DNA of 64,000 nt from Rhytidiadelphus loreus. Taxonomy: Eukaryota > Streptophyta > Bryopsida > Hypnales > Hylocomiaceae. The notes under the pieces are model-generated. The model did not search any database and was not told where the DNA came from. It was given only the letters and a program-made list of their open reading frames with translations. Below, piece after piece: positions 22,044 to 33,100 of this stretch; positions within the stretch are counted from its first letter, which is position 1; every line of letters starts with the position of its first letter. A program made the translations under genes and the position numbers. The DNA is taken from the NCBI GenBank assembly GCA_947034895.1, contig OX344762.1, positions 74,332,981 to 74,396,980 of the forward strand, read 5' to 3'.

Positions 22044-25000
22044 TCAAGCAGCCAAAACGGACAGACTCAACCCAACGTTAGGCTGAGCTTTCAAGTCCCT
22101 GGAGTTCACTTCAGCAAGAAGACTGAATGTGACGAGAGGGGTGGGCGAGAACTGCAAAAGACCAGCCACCAAACCCTTGTCGTCGAACCTCCCCTTCAAT
22201 GTGGTTTGGCTGTTGTAGAGATACGAGCTTGCCACTTTGGCAGACGTGAGCCCCTTCTCGTACAAGCGGCTGATGTGGGTACCAACTTGACATCTTGGAG
22301 ACAGGAAACGTGTGAAGTAAAGGTCAAAGCTCTTCTCAATAAGAGGATCAAACACTAAAGCCCCCGTGAACTCATCAGTTGTGTATCCAATTCCTGCGTA
22401 CAATGCCACCACATAACCATTAAAACCTGAACTGAAACCATAGTCTAAGGTAGAGGATACTAAAACCACTAGAGCCCTGCTCTCGTCTCCTATTTACTGA
22501 CCCCTTTTTACCAACAGTAAATCATCTTTTTTTTCACTTGGTTGGCCTTCCATTAGCAAGTAAGCTGAAAGCATGACTTGGTTCAATGACTACGGCCACT
22601 GATCTTTGAATGGAAAATGGGGTTGTCTAGTGTCCCTTCAAGAGTGGTCTACAACCTCTCACTTTGAATGATTGCATAAGAAATCGTCCAATACGTTTGA
22701 GTAAGAAAATTTTCATCTCCTAGAGACTTAAACCATCTCAAAGTCATCTCTCCAGTGATTTTCTAATGCGTGATCTCACACGCTCCTAAATATTGGTGAA
22801 AATGCTTACAAGTAACGGAAAGGGTATCCTCTACCTCACTTCATTTGACATGGCCTATTCTCTATGATCTCAAAAAAGTATGAGTCGTATGACTTTGTTG
22901 TGGATTCAAACAACATACCAGCTTTTGTCACTGAAATGTTCCTTGACTCTGTATTGTACATAAGCGACCCTCCAGTGAAGATCCTCTTGTTTCCGAAGTT
23001 AGCGGACAACTCAAGGTCCGGTGCAGCCTTGAATCCATGAATTCTGGCGAGGAGAGCTGCATAATCGTGATGGTAGGTAATCTGTGGCAACAAAATGTTA
23101 TGAAGTCAGAGCCATAGGGAAGGCCATCCTGGTAATAAAAATATTAGAAAGCTTGGTTCAGAAATGCGACTTCCCCCAAAAGAACTAAATCACGAAAGTA
23201 GGAACATGAACATACGTGAGCCTTGCCGTCAGCGCTGCTCGGGTAACTTGTTTGTACGCCTGCCGTCAATCCTGCTACACCGAAGTTTGATATAGTTGAT
23301 AGAGCATTAATCTGAACAAAGGAAAACAGACGTAAGAAGAAATGATAGAAGTCACACTGGTGGATGCACATCACATACAATGTCACCGCTGTCACTAGAA
23401 ATCACTCGAATATTCTCAAAGAAAACTGGGTCGTGTTGCTAGCTCTCACTAACAAAAATCTTCAATTGGACGTTCTAAATATAGTTCTATATATAGTTCT
23501 TGAGTAACCTTCTGAGAACAGTGCCAGCTAAGAGAGTATTCTCTAAAATGTTCCACGCAGAGCTCTATCATGATAATGAAATCAAGCTTCAGACTAGAGA
23601 CTAGAAAGAAAACGACCACATGACCCAATATGACTACAATGTACCAAATATCCAGTTAATAACCTAGAATGAAAACCACCGAAGCACACGAAGTTTATGA
23701 ATCCTAGGGTATCCATTGATACTACAAGAATCATTAAACGTAAAAGACCAGAGAGAACATACGACGATTCAACAGAACAAATGAAAACATGGAAAGAAAG
23801 GATAATGGAAGTCATACATGTGTCCGAGGCATGCGATGAGCACCACAGTCACTAAATCAATTGAACTTTAAACTACAGGGACACTCAGCCGTGTTGCTAC
23901 CTCTCACTAAGACGTATCTCCAATTGTACCCTCTAATTAAAAAATTCAGTCATATATACAACAGCAGTGCGCTACCTAACTCTAATTTCGTCACAAAACA
24001 ACCCTAGATTAGGGTTGTAACAAGTTCTAAAACAATAAATAAAATGGAGATTCAAACTAGATACCAGAAAGAAAATCATCAAATGTAAACAAGACCTATT
24101 CAGTAGAACTGAAAACCACCAAAGTACTGGCACAAAATTAATTTAAATCTAGGGTTTCCATTAATACCACAGGAATCGTAACATGGGGACTATATGGACC
24201 AGACCAAAATATGAGCTAGTTCGCCTAGTTGCCTCTAGTGGCGAAGTAGCTTATCTACAAAGCTATAAAACGACAAACATGAAGTAGATTCAAACTAGAT
24301 ACCACAAAGAAAATCATCACATGTAAATAAGACCTACTCGGTAGATTTGAAACCACCAAAGTACTGACACACGATTAATGTAAATCTAGGGTTTTTATTA
24401 AAACCACATGAATCGTAACAATGGAATAAATGAAACAGACCAAAATATGAGCTAGTTCGCCAGGTTACCTCTGGTGGCGGAATAGGTTGTCCACAAAGCT
24501 CTAACACGATAAATATAACTAAGATTCAAACTAGAAACTAAAAAGAAAACAGATATTCCAGTAAAATCCATATAATGAAATCCGCCAACGCAATGACACA
24601 CAAATGATTAAATCCTAGGGTTTCCATAGAATCCTAAAATTGGACTAACCGGAGCAGACTAGATAAGACCAAGTTCACAGGGTTGCCTCTGGTGGCGAAA
24701 TAGAGGTTATCTACAAAGCATAACGAAGATCCAACCTAGAAACTAAAACGAAACTAGCACACATACCTAATATCACCACACCAGATATTCCAGTAATTAC
24801 CCTAGAATGAAATCCACAAACGCAGTGGCACACACATAACCGAATCCTGGGGTTTCCAAAGAATCGCAACATCCGAATAATGCGACACGACCTAATGAGA
24901 ATATTCGACATTTCACCTGGTTGCCAGTAGTGGCGAAAGACAGATTATGCGTGGTATTCCCCTCCTGGAAATTGGCCTGCACAATCCCCACCGTGATGTC

Positions 25001-25180
25001 CTGCACAATGGTAGCGGTCGTGGTGATAGTCGCAGCACGGGGTCCCACGCACGACAACATCAACGTGTGCCCTCCCACGAATCCCTTGAGCACCAAATCC
25101 TTCGCCTGCTTCCCCACATCGGAGAACAACGCCGGCCCTCCAATATTGGCCAAGAGGGGAGCCTTCTTCTCACTCGACAT
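22044..25180 (-). CDS. VDAC: Mitochondrial outer-membrane porin, VDAC-type
   Basis: This voltage-dependent anion channel carries metabolites across the outer mitochondrial membrane. The four exons in transcript order are 25180-24917 (ATG at 25180-25178), 23311-23216, 23081-22919 and 22426-22044 (TGA). They have GT/AG borders and total 906 nt, giving 301 aa, close to the family size of about 280. Residues 16-34 (PALFSDVGKQAKDLVLKGF) match the porin N-terminal helix. The rest is alternating beta-strand sequence such as FGNKRIFTGGSLMYNT and GYVVALYAGIGYTTDEFTGA. The C-terminus (LKGRFDDKGLVAGLLQFSP then VTFSLLAEVNSR) follows the last strands of VDAC. It is divergent from angiosperm porins by eye, but no lesion is seen. 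Intron 1 holds an unusual array described separately. Confidence 0.88.
23428..24916 (-). repeat. Intronic tandem array copying the VDAC exon 1 end and 5' splice site
   Basis: The exon 1 end reads on the plus strand CCTGGTTGCCAGTAGTGGCG, with its junction at 24916/24917. Similar segments occur near 24680, 24460, 24225, 23890 and 23430 (spacings about 237, 220, 235, 335 and 460 bp). For example, GGGTTGCCTCTGGTGGCGAA lies at 24680. Four of the copies and the real junction are preceded by a CTAGGGTTTCCAT-like element (24845, 24612, 24388, 24155, weaker at 23700) and then GAATCGTAACA or a variant. Most copies have lost the GT donor. Confidence 0.85.
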
Positions 25181-25299
25181 TTCGACACAAGATAGAATTC
25201 AGGCAGCAATCCCTAAAATGATGGTTCTGAAGATTGCGGCCAACAAATGCGATGATTTGGGGTGCGTTGGAAAGATGACGGCGAACCCTAGCGCGTAGC

Positions 25300-28249
25300 G
25301 AAGTGGGAAATTGGGGAGAGGGAGGAAGGGCGTTGGTCGCGACGGGGAAGTTCGGCGACGGAGCAGGCGAGGACGGGAAAGATGCCGTGAGGACGAAGGA
25401 GGAGATGAACGGGAGGAGGACCAAGATCAGCGCATCTGCGTTCTCGACACGTGGTAGGGGTGGAAGCCAATTGGGGGGATGCACTTGGAGTGCATGTGTA
25501 CGTGGCATGGTGTCGTGTCGACACCCGGGTGAGGTACCCGGCGTGACGTCCGGTTTTCAATCGGGATTTGGAGTGTGGTGTGTGCACTATGTAATAAGAT
25601 AGAAAGACCTAAAATCGTTCACTTAAGCTTAATGCGTACGGGTTGAGTCAAAATTATAAGGATTTTATTTATTTATTTTTTAACTTGTATAGATCAATTT
25701 TTGGGTTAGTTAGAAAGCGAGTTGGTGAAAATGAGAAAATAATTGGTTGATTTTTTATAGCTATAAAGAAATGGTGAAAAATCTTATAATTTCTCTATTT
25801 ATAGTAAAAAATAGAAATAGTATCCAATATGGGTACTTGAAAAAAAATCGAGTATAGGCTTTGAAGGAAAATAACCAATAAAGCTCAAAAAAATCTCCAA
25901 TACTAGTAGAAATATAAAAATTATAAATCTTTGATCTTTTTTATTTTTTTATTTTGTATATTTAAAGAGTTTGTAAAAGTTAAGAATTAATGAAACCTTC
26001 AATTCTCCTATATTTTTGTATGTTTGAATCACCTTCTAAAGAATCTAAACTATTCATTGGATTCATTATTTTCCATCTATATAGTATTATGTAGACATTC
26101 CAAAAGGATAGTTTAAGGTCATGTAGATAACATTTCAACCAAAAAAAATTTGACAAAATTAGAAGGGTAAACAATTTCAAATACTATTACATTATAGTAG
26201 GATGATTCAAGTAGAGGGAGCTCTAGGACTTAAAGACACTACAAAGAGGATAGAATTATGCAAACTATGTAACAACCTACTAAATTTCACTGGTACAAAT
26301 CCATATTGAAAAAACTATTTCAGACCATCAAATTGTATTAAATTTGGGTTGAAACTAACCGGTACAAATACTCTATGAAAACACAGATCTAACACAAAAC
26401 CATGGTTTGAAATGTTTTTTTCAATGTGGATTTGTGCTGAAATTTTTTCCTACTTGTCCATGTAATTCTTGTTGATGTGTGTCATAGACAAATAATATCA
26501 AAGCAAAGGTATTGGTAGGGACACAAGGAGTGTGGGGTAAGATATAACTAAAGATCAAACAAAACAAAGGATCAATAGGGATTATGGAAGTATGAAGGTA
26601 ATATATTGCTAAAAATGAAACAATATAGGAGATTGGTAGGGAATGTGGGAGTGTGAATGAAAGACAAATGAAACAAAGTAAAGTGTTTTCATGGAGTATG
26701 GAAGTGAAGAGATGAGATATATTTAGGAATGAAGTAAGCAAGGTATTAACAATGAACCTTGTAAACTAAAGGCAATTACTTCAATTGACTTTGACTAAAC
26801 ACGATATGAATTGAGAGAAAGGACAATGCTTCACAATACACTTGTATTAAATAAAAATATCAAACAAGACTTTGATAGAGAGTTCCAAGACTTGTGCTAA
26901 TAATTGAGATTTCTTCATCTTGCCTTCAATATGTACAATCATGGTTTCTTCAAAGACACTAAGAACCTTTAGGCCCATATTATTTGTAAAAATTGGAAGC
27001 TGAAATGTTAGAAATTACCTTGTACAATTTGGGTAAGATCATTTCCTCTCTTACATGTTAAAAATGACACTAAAATTTTACATCTTTATTTAAAGAGCCC
27101 TCAATTTTTTTTGTTTCCCACCCTTCTTGAATCTCTTTTTGATAAGATAATCAATTTAAACTCCCTCATTCGTTGCTACCACAAGCCCTTATATGTTACA
27201 ATAGTATCTCAATTTCATCCCTTGATTGACAATTAGCAACAATATTTTCAACTATGTTAATTGAATAATCTTCATCTATCTTCCATAGTGATTGGGGAGA
27301 GCTTTCAAAGCGAGGGTTGCATGGCTTGCTCTAAATTCATATGGTGCTCCCAAATGCATAAAAACGGATCATCTAGAACATTTTTATGACTTCCAACAAG
27401 TTCAAACAAAAAATAAGGCAATTGAATTATAAGAACAATCTTCAATTTCTTATAGAGACGCATTTAGGTGCAATTACTTTAGATGTATTGAAGTTTTGTT
27501 GCATTGTTATAGATGCTTTGAGGAATAAATTATAAATTATTATAATTTGAATCTAACCTTCTAGGTAAATATACTAACCTCAATTCTAATGAAGATACAT
27601 AGTATTTGCACCTAAATGTGTGATACATAGTAATTGCAACTCAAGGTATAATCACTTGTATCAACCTTTTGAGGTTAATAATCATGGAACTTAGAGAAAT
27701 CATGCGAGAATGAAACATGAAAATCAAAAGGACAAGACCTATCACCAAAGTACTTTGTTGAAAATGATCCAATTTGGAGACCATTAGGTTCATTCTTCAT
27801 TTCTATATATCATTGAAGAGTCATCCATCAACCATTTTTTGGCTAATGCGGTGTTGTAGGGTTAAATAATCTCTAAAGTTCTTTTATATTTAGAAGTTCA
27901 AAGTAGCCATTTCTAAAGCAAGGCTAAAATCTTTATCTATATTTGTTTTTTTAACAATGTACTTGAAAATGGATTGGAAAATGGATTGAAAATATATGTA
28001 AATAACTTTAACCAAAAAAACTTTCATATTCATCTTTGAAAAAAATATAAAGTGGAAGGTAGTCTCAAAAGTGGTACAAAATGAAAGAAAAAACTAAACC
28101 ACTAATGATTTTTACAAGAAATTGTGAATTAATAATCCCAATGGTGAGAATGTTCTAGTAAACAATTAGTTTCCTTTCTTTTTGTTTTTATTTCAAAATT
28201 TCAAAATTGAGTGCAAGAAACAATTCTATTCATTTTTCTTACCTTCACC
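25300..28249. other. VDAC upstream region and AT-rich intergenic DNA
   Basis: Bases 25181-25600 are more GC-rich and are the likely promoter and 5' leader of VDAC. From 25600 to 28249 the sequence is AT-rich. Pieces near 27785-27850 resemble the dispersed repeat family at 28250-28880. No other gene is recognised. Confidence 0.4.
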
Positions 28250-28880
28250 CCCCTACATGATTAATGTAGAAATGAAGAATGCACCTATTGTGCACAAATT
28301 CCATTATTTTGGCCTAAGTATCATGGTGAAAGGTCTTGTCCTTTTAGGATTAAAAATTAACCTTAGAATACTAAATACAAGACTAGTCATTGTGGAGATC
28401 ACCCTTTTTAATACCATGTGAATCATTTGCTTAAAAAACAACAAGAGTACTCATTAGAAGTCAAACTAATGTGCAAGATCTCCCTTTTTTGCACAAAATT
28501 CCAAGGATGAATATGTGTAATTCTATCTTACATAGAAGGATTGTTTGTCATTTATTGGACATTTCTAGGTTGTTGCATCATCCCAATTGGTTAACCTTGT
28601 AAGGACACTATAGACCTATTGTAAAAGGTTTGATGTATGACTTCACTATTATTTGTAGAAACAAATAATGCACCTATTGGTTCAATAATAAGAGTATTTT
28701 GGTGATTACCTTGGTCATGGGCTCCATGTCCTTCCAAGGTTAACCACATAACGACAATGTTTTTTGTGGATGAGGACTCTAGAGAGGACTGAAAAGGCAG
28801 TCTCTTTGAAGGCTAATGCGTGTGCCAAATGGCGAAAAAATCATGCATAAAAAAAACACTGCAGGGTACCAAACAAAACA
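28250..28880 (-). repeat. Dispersed repeat family 1, minus-oriented copy
   Basis: Read on the minus strand this contains ACCAATAGGTGCATTATTTG, ATAAATGACAAACAATCCTT, GAATTTTGTG, TAGTTTGACTTCTAATGAGT and AAGCAAATGATTCAC. The same phrases occur in the same order on the plus strand at 37715-38180, 40140-40400 and 45800-46010. It contains more than one unit. There is no coding potential, so it is a non-autonomous mobile element of unknown class. Confidence 0.7.
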
Positions 28881-29099
28881 AAAAGGATGATTTCCACGGT
28901 GACCAGCGCGGCGTTCCAGGGCAAGAAAGGATCCTTTCGGATAGAACACGCCGGACAATGACGCAGTGGGAGTCATGCCTGGCGCCACCGACCAGGCGGA
29001 CAAGCGTCGCCAGCCCCTTGGAGCCCGGCCCCGCTCCGCTCTGGCACCAGATCCTCACTCCTCGGGGTAACTTACTCCCCCCGAAAGTATCCTCAACGT

Positions 29100-30040
29100 C
29101 CTCAATCCTCGTTACTCACAGCGAAAAATTCAAGCACCCATGTCGGGAATTCGCAACGGAATCGCCAGTGAGTTCGGGATTTCCTAACAATTTCACTCCC
29201 CACAATTTGATTTCAGTAGATTCCAGAGCTCGAGATTGTAAGTACGTTATGCCTTGATCAGGGTTGCATTTTGAAAGGCATTGAATTTGGGGTTTTTAGT
29301 GAACGCTCCTTCAATCGCATCTGTCTGTCCTCATTCCTTCACCCGTGTCGTGAAGTCGCGCCACTTGCCAGTGAGGTCTGCTTTTGTAGGAATTTTACTA
29401 CTCGCGCTGTAGATTCGAGAGCTCGAGATTGTACGTGATGCTTGATTGTGTTAGCTCAGGGTTGTTTGAATCGAGCATTCCATCGCACCTGTTTCGCTTC
29501 AGTCTTTTCCATCACCCCTGTCGTGAATATGCACCTGAATTCTCGCCCCTTGCCAGTGATTTCTGATTTTCTAGTAATGTTAACAACCTGAATTTGTTGT
29601 GTCTGAAGCGAAGGGGAGGAGGCTTTGCATGGACAGAAGTTTGAGTAGGACCTTATTTAGAAAGAAAGCCAGTGCTACAGGGACACAGTCTCTCGTAGCA
29701 TAGTTGCATGTTTTCAATAGATTCCAGAGCTGGAGAGTGTACGTAATCCTTCGATTGCGTTAGTTCAGGGTTGCAATTTCGAGGGATCTGAATAAGGCTT
29801 TGTGGGTTCCTTCAATCGATCAGTCAATCGCACCTGTTCCGTTTCAGTCTCACTCCGTCCCCTACGTCGTGAAATTCGCTCCTTCATTCTCTCCCCTTGC
29901 CAGTGTTTTCTGATTTCCTAGGAATTTTACTCCCCACAATTTCTTTTCGATTGAAGAGCTGGAGATTGTACGTGATGCTTGGTTGCGTTAGCTCAGGGTT
30001 GCAATTTGAAGCGATTTGAATTTGGTTTTGGTTGTGGCAG
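29100..30040 (+). repeat. Four-copy tandem array of a 5' leader exon/donor unit upstream of the OSCA gene
   Basis: The unit reads roughly CACCCGTGTCGTGAA, then CTTGCCAGTGA, TGATTTCCTAGGAATTTTAC, a GAGCTCGAGATTGTACGTGA block and CAGGGTTGCAATTTGAA. Donor-like sites fall at 29238 (GTAAGTACG), 29431 (GTACGTGATG), 29739 (GTACGTAATC) and 29968 (GTACGTGATG), spaced 193, 308 and 229 bp. The array ends shortly before a GTTGTGGCAG acceptor near 30030-30039 and the start codon at 30191. It therefore probably covers the non-coding first exon and the start of the 5' UTR intron. Confidence 0.8.
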
Positions 30041-30190
30041 AGGTGGTGTGGATGCAAAATGGAGTCGTGTCGTTGATGCAATTTCGTTTGGATTCAGCTC
30101 GAATTTCCACAGGGGCATGGATTTAGGGTTTAGGGTGCGACGCGTCGGGAGCAGAACCGGATTCCCTGCCTACTAGTGAGGTGAATCGCG

Positions 30191-33100
30191 ATGGAGTTTA
30201 CGGAGTTGGCGACCTCGGCGGGGATCAACATCGGCTTAGCAATCTTGTTCTTCGCCTTGTACTCCGTGTTCCGGAAGCAGCATGCGAATGCCGGGGTGTA
30301 CTTCACCAGGCACTTGCTGCGCGAGCGCAAAAGGATGAAAGACGCGGGCGAGGAGAAGGACTCCTTCACCATAGAAAGCTTGGTACCTTCCGCGGGATGG
30401 GTGAAGCGCGCCTGGGATCCCACGGAAAAGGACATTCTCAAATCTTCCGGTGTCGATGCTGTCGTGTTTCTTCGCATCTTCATCCTCTGGTAAGCACCCA
30501 TAGCCAGACTTTCGGTACAGGTGTTTTCAAGGAATCGTAACCTTTCAAGGTTTAATCTTTAGGGCATCGTCACTGGTGCATGTGTGGAAAACATGATGTG
30601 GATGATAACATAGCCAGACTTTTTTCAAGCAATTGTAATCTTTCAAGTTTTAACCTGTAGAGTATCCCCACTGTTGCATGTGGAAAACGTGATCTGTATG
30701 ATAAGCTATCACTGCAGTTCACAAGTCACTGTAATTAGAGATTTTTTTCCAGAAATCCATTAAGTTTCTGGGAAATTAGCTCTTTTGTTGGAAACAAAGG
30801 TTTACTGGATCTGTAGAAGGAAACGAGGTTTGAGAGACCATTTCCAGATGCCGGTGGGAATTGCCCATGTCATGCATTTTTCCTCATTTTGGGTGTCATT
30901 TTCTCCACTTGTTTTCATGATTTAGCAATTTCTCTTTTATTGATTAGATTTTGGTGAAATCTGTAGATTCTACAAAGACGAAGTAAAGTTCTTGTCAATT
31001 GACTTGATTATTGAATTTTGTTATTGCTCCAAAGTAGGACATTAAAACTTGAAGTTCAAACTCATCTTTAGTTTTCTTGACAAGACAAATCTAAGGTTAG
31101 ATCATTTTGACTAATGTACACAAACATGCAATTGACATCGACTAAAATTGTTTCTTTGTGCGACTAAATTATGGCTTGAGATGGTACCAGAGGGGGTTTC
31201 TGGGCGTTGAGGAGTTGATCAATTCTAATCTCTCAAGTTTTAAGTAAGACCTAATCTTTATGTGACCTAACATGCTTTTGGGGGGTGGCCTGTTTCCAGC
31301 ATGCGGTTTTTCATGATCTGCACGGTAGTAGGGTTTGGGATCCTGGCGCCCCTCAATTTCACCGACAGTTACCTTGCTGACCACCCAAGTGAGAAAGAGA
31401 AGCATGAATATGGCACTCTGGAGAAGCTGACGATCCTCAACATCTCCTATGGCTCAATGCGGTATGCATCCTGAAAGCAGGATTTCATAGTTTTTCCGGA
31501 ATGTAATTTTTCCAGTCACTAGAGTTTTTTTCACTACCAGTAGTCGCTACATTTTGGTTTAATTTCTTCTGCACTGTTAAAATTGCTATTAATCCATGAA
31601 TTCTCTTTTATTCAGAACTATTAACCCCTACTTGCCTGAACCAAGAATAGAAAGTGCATTTAGGATGCTTTCAAGAAACTCTAGCGAATTTACTGAAAGC
31701 GTGTTTCCATCGTTTACAGAATAAGGGCATGATTTCTTCTTCTACTGAAATGTTTTGTCACCTTCCTTGCAGCTTTCCACATGATTTAGCCTTTTGGGGG
31801 ATCTGATTTTATCATGATAGCTCAGATGCAACACCCCATTAACAAATGACAAGGACTTTTATGCACTTTTTGTCTGAATCTGACCTTGTAGTAGGATACT
31901 TCGACTCCTGTGGATATGAGAATTCACCCCTAAGTGAATAAACGAACTTCTGGTCAATTATTGTGTTGTTTTGGTTATGGTGATTTACAGGTTGTGGATT
32001 CATTTTGCGGTTCTCTACTTTATCTCCCTCAGTGCATACGCGTTGTTGTACCTTGTAAGTCTACGTTTTTCTCAATTCCTTTCAGCTTTCAGGTTAGAAT
32101 GAGGAACAGTTTCAATGCAAATATTGATTGAATCTCATGATTGTTAAAACTAGAAAAAGTTGGTAATGTGTTATGCTCCTCCTTCAATGTACAGGAGTTC
32201 AAGCATGTGACAAATTTGCGGTTGGAGTATCTTTCGGGAGTGCTTCCTCAGCCTGATCAGTTTACGGTGCTCGTTCAAGCGATCCCGAAGCCTGAGAATG
32301 AAGAACTCAGTTATAGTGATAATGTGGACTACTTCTTCCGCCGCTTTCACCCTATTGAGTACTTGTCCCACAACATGGTTTATAAATCCAGCCATGTCAC
32401 AAGCCTCTTGGTACATGATCTCAAGCATATTGATCATATGGAAATTTTCTGTTATCACGAAGAGAGCCTAGTGGTCCCGAATGTGATTTCATAATTTGCT
32501 CAAGTTGCTAAAAACACTACTAAATGTGCTAAAATTTCGAACTTAACACTGTCATTCACATCTTATGTAGCAAGAAAAAAAGTTTTGGTAGAAGCTTTGC
32601 TAAATTTAGCCCCCGTTCTGGAGGTATTGTAGAAAATCGAACTGGGTTAATTGCAATGCAATTAAAGCAGTTTCTAACCTAAACTCTGTCACTTGTAAGT
32701 TGGCTAGGATTTTCAGAGTACTTCGGGGGTTTGGTTCTCTGCTAGTGTTTCATGAAACCAAAAGTGAGATCTAGCATATTGACGCAAGTTCTAGAAAATT
32801 TGAGATTGATCAAACGGTTTTGTGGTGTACGCAAATTATATTACAGAATGAACTGGAGAAATTGAAGCTGAAGATATTTAAATTGAAGCAAAAGCCTCCC
32901 GACCAAAGGAAACCTTCTCGAACAGGTCTTTGTGGGCTGTATGGGCCGGTGAAAGATCCCATTGAATTTCACATTGAGAAGTTGGAGGACCTCCACCGCC
33001 AGGTCCGGCAATGCCAGATGGAGTTTCGACAGAAAAAAAAGGTTTGTAGACAAAGTGACCTAAAAAATAATCCGCTTGCTGTTCATAATGTAGACAAGTG

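Noticed and set aside
24921..25602. Plus-strand frames opposite VDAC exon 1 and its promoter
   Set aside because: They are antisense to a well-supported exon and the GC-rich leader; no independent support.
28820..29257. 145-codon plus-strand frame in the GC-rich stretch before the OSCA leader
   Set aside because: It overlaps a dispersed repeat edge and the leader array; no homology was recognised and the frame is not shared between array copies.
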